DNA of 16,481 nucleotides from an uncultured Rhizobiaceae group bacterium. GTDB taxonomy: Bacteria > Pseudomonadota > Alphaproteobacteria > Rhizobiales > Rhizobiaceae. Below the pieces are notes generated by a model that had not been told where the DNA came from, did not search any database, and saw nothing but the letters and a program-made list of their open reading frames with translations. Shown here one piece after another: positions 1 through 6,299 of the stretch. The first letter of the stretch is position 1. Every line of letters begins with the position of its first letter. The position numbers and the translations under genes are program-made. Location of the stretch: positions 1 through 16,481 of the forward strand of contig CALLHT010000057.1 of assembly GCA_938009335.1 (NCBI GenBank), written 5' to 3'.

Positions 1-713
1 AGCGCCTCTTTGGCATCTAATCTGCCATCGTAAAGTGCACGACCTGTGATCGCGCCTTCGAGCTTGGCACATTCGGGTGATGCCAGTTTTTTCACGTCGT
101 CCATTGATGCTAAGCCACCGGATGCTATCACCGGAATAGAAACCGCTTCCGCAAGTTCAATGGTTGAATCCCAGTTAATGCCAGTGAGAATGCCGTCACG
201 ATCAATGTCTGTATAAATGATCGCTGAAACGCCTGCGCCTTCAAACTTTTTAGCCAGTTCAATGACACCCAGTTCTGAAGCTTCCGCCCAACCTTCGACA
301 GCAACTTTACCGCCTTTAGCGTCGATCCCGACGGCAACCTGACCTTCGAAGGTTTTGCATGCCTCGATGACCAAGTCCGGGTTTCGCACAGCAACCGTTC
401 CAAGAATCACGCGCTCGATACCTTTGGTCAGCCAGTTTTCGATATGTTTGAGATTGCGGATGCCGCCGCCCAGTTGAACCGGATTGTTCGTGTTGGCAAG
501 AATAGCTTCAACCGCTGCGCCATTGACCGTTTCGCCTTCAAACGCGCCGTTCAAATCCACCACATGCAACCATTGGAAGCCTTGAACTTCAAACGCACGC
601 GCCTGATCACCCGGATCTGGATTATAAACCGTTGCCTGGTCCATATCACCAAGTTTCAATCGAACGCATTCGCCGTCTTTGAGGTCTATTGCAGGAAAGA
701 GAATTTTAGACAT
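1..713 (-). CDS. hisA: HisA, ProFAR isomerase (partial, 3' end cut by window edge)
   Basis: Phosphoribosylformimino-5-aminoimidazole carboxamide ribotide isomerase, the fourth histidine-pathway step, a cytosolic TIM-barrel enzyme opening the ProFAR sugar ring. The reverse strand reads openly from ATG at 713 to the left edge, about 237 codons; the family is usually 240-250 residues, so only the last few are missing. It starts MSKILFPAIDLKDG, whose Asp10 in AIDL is the conserved N-terminal catalytic Asp. QLGGGIRN is a phosphate-binding loop, TDIDRDG (about residue 168) carries the second catalytic Asp, and ASGGL follows. An AGAAGG ribosome site lies 8 bases before the ATG. It belongs to a DUF2628-hisH-hisA run, but about 103 bases of extra sequence separate it from hisH, including a second copy of its own start. 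The ATG is overlapped by the stop of that short upstream frame (ATGTCTAA), so translation may be coupled. Confidence 0.95.
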   Translation of the reverse strand, partial: MSKILFPAIDLKDGECVRLKLGDMDQATVYNPDPGDQARAFEVQGFQWLHVVDLNGAFEGETVNGAAVEAILANTNNPVQLGGGIRNLKHIENWLTKGIERVILGTVAVRNPDLVIEACKTFEGQVAVGIDAKGGKVAVEGWAEASELGVIELAKKFEGAGVSAIIYTDIDRDGILTGINWDSTIELAEAVSIPVIASGGLASMDDVKKLASPECAKLEGAITGRALYDGRLDAKEA

Positions 714-721
714 GGCTCATG
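706..721. repeat. 16-base direct repeat spanning the hisA start, copy 1
   Basis: The 16 bases around the real hisA start (ATGAGCCATGTCTAA on the reverse strand, plus one base) recur exactly at 809-824, 103 bases away. Beyond this block the similarity continues only at protein level, so the exact repeat marks the likely recombination junction. Confidence 0.9.
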
Positions 722-816
722 CCTTCTTTTGTTTGCGTGTCCTCGAAGCGAGGCTTCTGCGGGCAACGCGGGCAGCCGTCTTCCAAATCAATAGCGGGGA
801 AAAGTATCTTAGACAT
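706..816 (-). pseudogene. hisA 5'-end remnant in a 36-codon dead-end frame
   Basis: Directly after the hisH stop, the reverse strand reads MSKILFPAIDLEDG and then diverges into about 22 unrelated codons, ending at a TAA that overlaps the real hisA ATG. The first 14 codons match those of intact hisA in protein sequence except for one Lys-to-Glu. At DNA level 9 of the 14 codons differ synonymously, 1 differs non-synonymously and 4 are identical. The tail contains a CCTCG-AAG-CGAGG hairpin (741-753) and a tandem GCGGGCA motif (759-765 and 768-774). The short frame sits at the spacing expected for the original hisA start (hisH TGA, GCC, ATG). I infer a remnant of an older hisA displaced by a diverged copy. 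A functional leader peptide is possible, but it has no histidine run and so does not look like a his attenuator. Confidence 0.7.
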
Positions 817-824
817 GGCTCATG
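809..824. repeat. 16-base direct repeat spanning the hisA start, copy 2
   Basis: Second exact copy of the block at 706-721. It covers the hisH stop (TGA at 822-820) and the start of the hisA remnant. Together the two copies bracket a 103-base repeat period. Confidence 0.9.
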
Positions 825-1470
825 GCGCCCATTTCAAAAAGTTACTGATCAGGGCTAATCCCAAGCGCTGGCTCTTTTCCGGGTGGAACTGCGTTCCAAT
901 CATATTATCCCGACCAACCATCGCCGTGACCTTTCCGCCATAGTTCGTGGTCGCAATGCACTCGTCTTTGTTGCTGCAGGCCAGATGATAAGAATGCACA
1001 AAATAGGCATGCAGACCATCGTCACCAATCTGGATGCCTTCCAACAAGGGATGCGGTCGCACAAGATTTAACGTGTTCCAACCGATCTGTGGAATCTTAA
1101 GCGATGTGTCTTCCGGCTCCATACGCACAACATCACCACCGATCCAGCCAAGACCTTCTGTTGTTGTTTTTTCTAGTCCGCGTTCCGCCATCAATTGCAT
1201 GCCAACGCAAATGCCGAAGAAGGGTCTGGCATTTCGGATGACGGCTTCATCCAGCGCATCGACCATTCCATCAACAGCGTTTAATCCGGCGCGGCAGTCT
1301 GCGTAAGCGCCGACACCTGGAAGGACAATTCGATCCGCTGATCTAACGATATCCGGATTGCTCGTGAGCACAACCTCAGCTGAAAGGCCCGAATCTGATG
1401 CCGCACGTTCAAATGCTTTTTGAGCTGATCGAAGATTGCCCGATCCATAATCTATAATGGCTATTTTCAT
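820..1470 (-). CDS. hisH: HisH, glutamine amidotransferase subunit of imidazole glycerol phosphate synthase
   Basis: Class I glutamine amidotransferase that releases ammonia from glutamine and channels it to HisF for imidazole glycerol phosphate and AICAR formation. The 216 residues match the family length. It starts MKIAIIDYGSGNLRS. PGVGAY (51-56) is the conserved strand, the nucleophile elbow FGICVGMQL places the catalytic Cys at 88, and GTQFHPEKS supplies His196 and Glu198, so the catalytic triad is complete. Its ATG follows the DUF2628 stop after 3 bases, so the two are probably co-transcribed. Its TGA is followed at once by the hisA remnant rather than by intact hisA. hisF is not in the window and presumably lies beyond hisA to the left, as in related genomes. 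Confidence 0.97.
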   Translation of the reverse strand: MKIAIIDYGSGNLRSAQKAFERAASDSGLSAEVVLTSNPDIVRSADRIVLPGVGAYADCRAGLNAVDGMVDALDEAVIRNARPFFGICVGMQLMAERGLEKTTTEGLGWIGGDVVRMEPEDTSLKIPQIGWNTLNLVRPHPLLEGIQIGDDGLHAYFVHSYHLACSNKDECIATTNYGGKVTAMVGRDNMIGTQFHPEKSQRLGLALISNFLKWAP

Positions 1471-1473
1471 GAA

Positions 1474-1941
1474 TTATTCCGGAAACAGGCCAGCAGGTAC
1501 GGGCGCAGAGAAGGCATGGGAAGGCTTGGGCGCAGCGGGATGATTTCGCGTTTCATCTGCAAGGTTCAATTGGCCTTCATTTTCCAAGACAAACTTGATT
1601 TCAGCTTCTTCGAGATTTTGAGCATCAACAACACCGGCAAATCGCCAGCCCGCACGCTCCAGTTTTTTCCGTACGAGCTCGTTGCCTTCCAGCAGAAGAT
1701 AGAGACCCGGTATTGCAGAAAGATATAAAACCGGCGGCAATGGCTTCCAAGCTGCGAGTAAGGAGATGCCTAAGACAATTGCAAAGTACACGATTAGCTC
1801 TACCCAAAGTCTGTGCCACGCCAGCCAAAGGGGAGGAAAAATCAACGCCAATGGAGCTTTTGCATCTCGCAACAATCGAAAATGCTCAGCAGCTTTTTTA
1901 TTGCTCTGCTCCGGTGGCAAATATACTGAATAGATCGCCAT
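1474..1941 (-). CDS. DUF2628 family small membrane protein
   Basis: A 155-residue protein that I recognise as DUF2628; the family has no established biochemical function. Residues about 30-44 are hydrophobic and Pro/Trp-rich (PLALIFPPLWLAWHRLW), and two further membrane segments follow at about 47-64 and 68-84. Then comes a GNELVRKKLERAGW segment (86-99) and an acidic, likely cytosolic tail. The start ATG has a strong AGAGAGG ribosome site 4 bases upstream. It is the first gene of the run into hisH, and this linkage to hisH-hisA is common in rhizobial genomes, though no role in histidine synthesis is shown. A weak promoter-like pair on the reverse strand (TTGGCA at 2010-2005, 18 bases, TAATAA at 1986-1981) lies upstream, in the region shared with the divergent YkgJ gene. 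Confidence 0.8.
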   Translation of the reverse strand: MAIYSVYLPPEQSNKKAAEHFRLLRDAKAPLALIFPPLWLAWHRLWVELIVYFAIVLGISLLAAWKPLPPVLYLSAIPGLYLLLEGNELVRKKLERAGWRFAGVVDAQNLEEAEIKFVLENEGQLNLADETRNHPAAPKPSHAFSAPVPAGLFPE

Positions 1942-2055
1942 AAGCCTCTCTTTATCGGGAGTTTAGTGATCACACAATGGTTATTACACGTGTTTCTATC
2001 TGGATGCCAAATTGCATTACGGTTCGCAACTAAAACCATTATGTGGATCAACCGG

Positions 2056-2487
2056 ATGAACGAAAATGCCGAAACCTTCGATCGAGATACGATTATTGAT
2101 CAGGTTGTTCAATATACCTGTACGCGCAATTGTATGGGGCAATCAAACAATGCTGCCGGTTGTTGTACAATTGGTGATCGAGACTACATCATCGGGCCTA
2201 TTCCTGATGCAGAAGCACTGTTTACCAGACTAAATGATAGTCGCTCTGATCCACTCGCCTGGGAAGAGGTATTTATTGAAGAAGACGAGGGCAAAGCCCT
2301 CTTTCCGGAAAAACCAATTTGGCAAAGATCTGAATCCTATCCAGCTCTACGCTTGGACATGGACGATGCAAGCCGACCCTGCCAGTTTCTGGGGCAAAAC
2401 AACCTATGCACAATCCATTCAATTCGATCTGAAACGTGCCGTAACTACCAATGCTCATTCGTAGATGAGCTCATCGAGAAGTTCTAA
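2056..2487 (+). CDS. YkgJ-type cysteine-cluster protein
   Basis: A 143-residue protein with eight cysteines in the pattern of the YkgJ/UPF0153 putative metal-chelating domain. The N-terminal part has CTRNCMGQSNNAAGCC (Cys22, 26, 36, 37). The C-terminal part has PCQFLGQNNLCTIHSIRSETCRNYQC (Cys109, 118, 128, 133), resembling the family's PCxFL...C.iH..RP..CR pattern. The bound metal, probably Zn or Fe, and the cellular role are not established. The start is uncertain: in-frame candidates are GTG 1966, ATG 2041 and ATG 2056, none with a clear ribosome site. I chose 2056 because the residues before it are hydrophobic and unlike the family. The gene diverges from DUF2628 and converges with hisB, the two stop codons overlapping by 2 bases, so no terminator fits between them. 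Confidence 0.75.
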   Translation: MNENAETFDRDTIIDQVVQYTCTRNCMGQSNNAAGCCTIGDRDYIIGPIPDAEALFTRLNDSRSDPLAWEEVFIEEDEGKALFPEKPIWQRSESYPALRLDMDDASRPCQFLGQNNLCTIHSIRSETCRNYQCSFVDELIEKF

Positions 2488-3071
2488 AGCGAGCCTTTGG
2501 TAGAAGGAATCCGGTCTGCCTGACGTGGATCAATTTCAATTGCGGTGCGCAATGCCCGAGCCACCGCTTTGAAACACGTTTCAGCAATATGGTGATTATT
2601 ATCGCCATAGTGATTGGTCACATGCAGCGTAATGCCCGCGTGTTGGGAGAACGCTTGAAAGAATTCACGAAAGAGTTCGGTGTCATAGTCGCCAACTTTT
2701 GGCGCAGAAAAATCCGCATCCCAAACCAGGAACGGACGACCGGAAACATCAAGGGCTGCACGCGTGAGCGTTTCATCCATTGCAAGATCAATCGACGCAT
2801 AACGCGTGATCCCTTTTCGGTCACCCAGCGCTTCATTTACCGCTTGACCCAAAGCGATGCCAACATCTTCGGTCGTGTGGTGGGCATCGATATGAAGGTC
2901 GCCTTTGCAACGGACCTTCATATCAATCAATGAATGCCGTGAAAGTTGATCCAGCATATGATCAAAAAAACCCGCTCCAGTTTTGATATCGTATTCGCCG
3001 GAACCATCGAGATTGACCTCAACAGTGATATCGGTTTCAGCAGTTTTGCGTGAAATTTTGGCTTTGCGCAT
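2484..3071 (-). CDS. hisB: HisB, imidazoleglycerol-phosphate dehydratase
   Basis: Cytosolic Mn-dependent enzyme that dehydrates imidazole glycerol phosphate to imidazole acetol phosphate in histidine synthesis. The 195 residues are the length of the monofunctional dehydratase; there is no phosphatase fusion as in E. coli. Both metal-binding repeats are present: HHTTEDVGIALG (64-75) and the NNHHIAE block (158-164), with FFDHML (35-40) between the N-terminal strands. It is read on the reverse strand, away from hslV, and separated from DUF2628-hisH-hisA by the inward-facing YkgJ gene, so it is probably transcribed separately from the region at 3072-3226. Its TAG overlaps the stop of the convergent YkgJ gene. 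Confidence 0.97.
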   Translation of the reverse strand: MRKAKISRKTAETDITVEVNLDGSGEYDIKTGAGFFDHMLDQLSRHSLIDMKVRCKGDLHIDAHHTTEDVGIALGQAVNEALGDRKGITRYASIDLAMDETLTRAALDVSGRPFLVWDADFSAPKVGDYDTELFREFFQAFSQHAGITLHVTNHYGDNNHHIAETCFKAVARALRTAIEIDPRQADRIPSTKGSL

Positions 3072-3096
3072 TGTCTTTACTCAAAATACTCAGAAT

Positions 3097-3135
3097 TTAC
3101 GAAAGCCATATCACTACAATCTTACGAAAGCCATA
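3097..3135. repeat. 14-base direct repeat, 25-base period, between hisB and hslV
   Basis: TTACGAAAGCCATA occurs exactly at 3097-3110 and again at 3122-3135. The copies lie in the divergent intergenic region, 26 and 51 bases upstream of the hisB start. Repeated sites in tandem here suggest a regulator-binding operator for hisB, for hslV or for both. No binding protein can be named from sequence. Confidence 0.6.
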
Positions 3136-3169
3136 ACGACCGTATTAACCATAAACGCCACGAACACAG

Positions 3170-3197
3170 TTTGATTTTCCAAATTCAATCCCTACAT
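3170..3197 (+). promoter_or_regulatory. Candidate hslV promoter, sigma-32-like
   Basis: TTTGATT (3170-3176), 13 bases, then CCCTACAT (3190-3197) partly fits the sigma-32 pattern CTTGAAA-N13/14-CCCCATNT, with 4 of 7 and 5 defined positions of 7 matching. It would start a transcript about 23 bases before the hslV ATG at 3227. hslVU is heat-shock controlled in E. coli, which makes this reasonable. The same bases can also be read as a housekeeping promoter (TTTGAT, 16 bases, CTACAT), so sigma-factor identity is open. Confidence 0.35.
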
Positions 3198-3226
3198 TGG
3201 CGAGACCTCAACATTGGAATCGAATC

Positions 3227-3778
3227 ATGTCAGAACTGCCATCTATGCACGCCACCACCATCGTAACGGTACGAAAAGGCGATAAAGTCGTCATCGCCGG
3301 CGACGGGCAGGTTAGCCTTGGTCAGACCGTCATAAAAGGCAATGCCCGCAAAGTTCGTCGAATTGGCAAGAATAGTGATGTGATTACCGGTTTTGCCGGA
3401 GCAACAGCGGATGCGTTTACGCTTCTTGATCGATTGGAAAAGAAGCTGGAGCAATATCCGGGTCAATTGATGCGAGCATGTGTCGAGTTGGCAAAAGACT
3501 GGCGGACGGACAAATACCTGCGAAACCTTGAAGCCATGATGCTGGTTGCCGATAAAGATATCTCTCTTTGCGTTACCGGCAATGGTGATGTTCTGGAACC
3601 CGAACAGGGTATTATGGCGATTGGCTCCGGCGGGAATTTTGCACTCTCAGCTGCCAGGGCATTACAGGATACCGATAAATCAGCGGAAGAGATTGCAAAA
3701 AAGGCACTGGAAATAGCAGCTGAGATTTGTGTTTATACGAATGGTAACACCGTGATGGAAACCATTGATGTCAAATAG
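3227..3778 (+). CDS. hslV: HslV, peptidase subunit of the HslVU (ClpYQ) protease
   Basis: Threonine peptidase forming the double-hexamer core of the ATP-dependent HslVU protease in the cytosol; it degrades unfolded and specific regulatory proteins with HslU. The gene encodes 183 residues starting MSELPSMHATTIVTVRKGDK. By family comparison the catalytic Thr is Thr10 of TTIVTVRKG, so about nine residues must be removed; some other alphaproteobacterial HslV proteins have a similar short extension. AGDGQVSLGQTV and GFAGATADAFTLL are characteristic. ATG 3227 is preferred over the in-frame TTG 3197, whose extra residues are unlike the family; ATG 3245 would give a shorter extension. It heads the operon with the membrane gene and hslU, and its stop lies 11 bases into the next gene. 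Confidence 0.96.
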   Translation: MSELPSMHATTIVTVRKGDKVVIAGDGQVSLGQTVIKGNARKVRRIGKNSDVITGFAGATADAFTLLDRLEKKLEQYPGQLMRACVELAKDWRTDKYLRNLEAMMLVADKDISLCVTGNGDVLEPEQGIMAIGSGGNFALSAARALQDTDKSAEEIAKKALEIAAEICVYTNGNTVMETIDVK

Positions 3779-4871
3779 CTCCGCTCTTGATATAGCGGTT
3801 GCGCGCGGCATCATTTCACAGGCCCAAGCCAATTCCGTTCGCCTCATTGAAAGCGAAATCGGAACGGAACCAGAGCCTTCGACTTACGGTAATGAAAACA
3901 ATAACGACGAGGGCATAAAGTTTGCCAGTGGGTTCGGTGATGTTTTTATCGCACTAGGGATTGGCATACTCCTCAACGGCGTTTTGCAAACCGCACTTTT
4001 TGACACCGCGGTTGGCATTGTTGGAATAGCGGTCATCTGTTGGGGTTTGGCTGAAATCGTTTGCGCTTGGCAAAAGCGTTCCCTGCCAAGCATCGTCACT
4101 GCATTCGGATTTGTGATTTCAGTGGGCGCAGCATCCTATTTCTTCCTGAGTGGGCAGCATCCCACAGGCTTGTTTGATCGATTGAATGTCTTATTCCTCA
4201 CCCAAGATCGTATCCTTTGGCTTCTGCCATTATGCACCTTAGCAGCAAGTGTCGCGTTTTACGCACGTTTCAAGCTTCCATTTTCTTTGTTTCTAAGCGC
4301 CATTAGCTTTGCTCTTGCAGCAATCCTTCTCATTTATTCCGCTGTAGGTGTGGTGCAGATCACTGAGATTATTATCCCGGTTCTGATAGTCACCGGCCTG
4401 TTGATCTTTGCCATCGCACTTCAGTTCGACATTTCAGATCGACACCGTGTTTCCAGCAAAAGCGACAATGCGTTTTGGCTTCATCTGGTCGCATCACCGC
4501 TCATCGTTCATTCAATCATGTGGCAAAGCGCGATATGGATCACCGGAACCAACGGCTTTTCAGCCACGGCAATTGCCCAAGCAGCAACGGCCCTTTCTGT
4601 CGTTGTGCTTTGCATCTTTATTACGCTTATGCTGTTTGCGCTGATCATTGATCGGCGCGCAATGCTGGTGTCTTCCCTTGCATATGTCACTTTGGCAATC
4701 GGATATCTAAGCAGTCAGACCGGAGGATTTGCGTCCGCAACATCCTTTGTGCCAATTCTGCTTGGTGCCGGCATTCTGTCTATCGGCATCGGCTGGCAAC
4801 CTTTGCGGAAAATCATCTTCCGTATTCTTCCATTGTCCTCACTGGAACCCTATCTCAGTCCTGTGAAATAG
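3768..4871 (+). CDS. Multi-pass membrane protein inside the hslVU operon
   Basis: A 367-residue integral membrane protein that I do not recognise with confidence. The N-terminal 50 residues are soluble: ALDIAVARGIISQAQANSVRLIE resembles the short helical start of DUF2157-type membrane proteins, followed by an acidic, Asn-rich linker. About ten hydrophobic segments follow (roughly 57-75, 78-98, 106-126, 149-168, 171-192, 197-217, 237-255, 270-295, 300-318 and 325-343). A DNAFWLHLVASPLIVH block (about 233-248) and a C-terminal GWQPLRKIIFRILPLSSLEPYLSP look like conserved family motifs. The ATG lies inside the end of hslV (11-base overlap), and 18 bases separate the stop from hslU, so all three genes are probably on one message. 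No catalytic site is visible and the function is unknown. A role in membrane stress linked to HslVU is only a guess from position. Confidence 0.75.
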   Translation: MSNSSALDIAVARGIISQAQANSVRLIESEIGTEPEPSTYGNENNNDEGIKFASGFGDVFIALGIGILLNGVLQTALFDTAVGIVGIAVICWGLAEIVCAWQKRSLPSIVTAFGFVISVGAASYFFLSGQHPTGLFDRLNVLFLTQDRILWLLPLCTLAASVAFYARFKLPFSLFLSAISFALAAILLIYSAVGVVQITEIIIPVLIVTGLLIFAIALQFDISDRHRVSSKSDNAFWLHLVASPLIVHSIMWQSAIWITGTNGFSATAIAQAATALSVVVLCIFITLMLFALIIDRRAMLVSSLAYVTLAIGYLSSQTGGFASATSFVPILLGAGILSIGIGWQPLRKIIFRILPLSSLEPYLSPVK

Positions 4872-4889
4872 TTTTTAGGTAAATTCAAC

Positions 4890-6197
4890 ATGACCAACTT
4901 CTCTCCACGCGAAATCGTATCCGAACTTGACCGCTTCATCATCGGACAGAAGGATGCAAAGCGAGCTGTTGCGATCGCGCTTCGTAACCGCTGGCGCCGC
5001 CAACAGCTTGAAGGCACCATGCGCGAAGAGGTCATGCCAAAAAACATCCTAATGATCGGGCCCACCGGGGTTGGTAAGACTGAGATCTCCCGCCGTCTTG
5101 CAAAGATGGCAGGCGCACCGTTTATCAAGGTTGAGGCAACAAAGTTCACCGAGGTGGGCTATGTGGGGCGCGACGTGGAGCAGATTATTCGGGATTTGGT
5201 GGAAGTTGGAATCAACCTAATCCGCGAAAAAAAGCGCGAGGCCGTGAAGGCTAAAGCACATTTGGCTGCAGAAGAGCGGGTGCTTGATGCGCTCGTCGGC
5301 GATACCGCTTCTCCCGCGACCCGAGATTCGTTTCGAAAGAAACTACGCGATGGCGAACTGGACAACAAAGAAATCGAAATCGAAGTTGCTGACAATGCAA
5401 ACCCGATGGGCGGCATGGAAATTCCCGGCATGCCCGGTGCCAGCATTGGGGTCATGAACATCAATGACATGTTCGGAAAAGCATTTGGCGGCAAAACGAA
5501 AAAACGAAAAACCACGGTTGTTGAGTCTTATGAGGCGCTGATTGCAGATGAGTCTGACAAAATGTTGGATGACGAGCAGATTGTTGTTGAAGCAATTGAG
5601 TCTGTCGAGAACAACGGCATCGTATTCCTGGATGAAATCGACAAAATTGCTGTGAATGACCAACGCGGAAGTGCAGGTGTTTCCCGCGAAGGGGTGCAGC
5701 GTGATCTCCTTCCTCTGGTTGAAGGAACCATCGTTTCCACCAAACACGGTCAGGTCAAAACGGATCATATTCTTTTCGTGGCATCAGGGGCGTTCCATGT
5801 TTCCAAACCGTCTGATCTTTTGCCTGAGCTTCAAGGACGATTACCCATTCGCGTAGAATTGCGTGCGCTCGAAAAAGAAGATTTTAAACGAATCCTGACC
5901 GAAACCGAAGCCAGCCTGATCAAACAATATATCGCATTGATGGATACAGAAGGTGTGGAACTTGAATTCACTGAAGATGCAATTGACGAAATTGCGGGGA
6001 TAGCAGTGGAGCTAAACGCCACGATTGAGAACATCGGCGCGCGGCGACTACAGACTGTAATGGAAAAGATCCTTGACGAGATTTCCTTCCAGGCACCCGA
6101 CGTCTCCGACAAAGAATACACAATCGATGCTGATTATGTAAAAACTCAACTGGGCGAACTCGCGAAAGACGTTGACCTGAGCCGGTATATTCTCTGA
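4890..6197 (+). CDS. hslU: HslU, ATPase subunit of the HslVU protease
   Basis: AAA+ unfoldase that binds HslV, unfolds substrates and threads them into the peptidase chamber, in the cytosol. The 435 residues match the alphaproteobacterial length. Walker A is GPTGVGKT (57-64), and the pore loop GYVG (90-93) lies in KFTEVGYVGRDVEQI. The inserted I domain, about 110-235, includes a Gly/Met-rich stretch. Walker B is IVFLDEIDKI (about 242-251), and LLPELQGRLPIRVEL precedes the arginine/sensor region. The C-terminal tail DLSRYIL is the segment that docks into HslV, supporting a functional pair despite the intervening gene. The ATG follows a weak TAGGT ribosome site. Confidence 0.97.
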   Translation: MTNFSPREIVSELDRFIIGQKDAKRAVAIALRNRWRRQQLEGTMREEVMPKNILMIGPTGVGKTEISRRLAKMAGAPFIKVEATKFTEVGYVGRDVEQIIRDLVEVGINLIREKKREAVKAKAHLAAEERVLDALVGDTASPATRDSFRKKLRDGELDNKEIEIEVADNANPMGGMEIPGMPGASIGVMNINDMFGKAFGGKTKKRKTTVVESYEALIADESDKMLDDEQIVVEAIESVENNGIVFLDEIDKIAVNDQRGSAGVSREGVQRDLLPLVEGTIVSTKHGQVKTDHILFVASGAFHVSKPSDLLPELQGRLPIRVELRALEKEDFKRILTETEASLIKQYIALMDTEGVELEFTEDAIDEIAGIAVELNATIENIGARRLQTVMEKILDEISFQAPDVSDKEYTIDADYVKTQLGELAKDVDLSRYIL

Positions 6198-6299
6198 TTC
6201 AACACTCGGTGATCTGAACGCCTACGTTACGGAAGGTTCTCGACTCACCTTGCCATTTGTGTCAATTGATAAGGAAAGAAGTTTCATTTGGGTCTGGGT

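Noticed and set aside
741..774. Palindromic mobile repeat (RPE-like or REP) inserted at hisA
   Set aside because: The CCTCG/CGAGG hairpin is short and no second copy exists in the window; a genome search for it would be needed.
706..816. His-operon attenuator leader peptide
   Set aside because: The short frame has only one His codon and no following terminator/antiterminator; its first 14 residues are simply hisA.
5159..5768. Long reverse-strand open frames (118 and 141 codons) inside hslU
   Set aside because: They lie wholly opposite a well-conserved gene, have no recognisable domains and are low-complexity translations of hslU codons.
6198..6299. Terminator or promoter between hslU and the DUF1402 gene
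   Set aside because: I found no stable stem followed by a T-run and no pair of promoter boxes with acceptable spacing.
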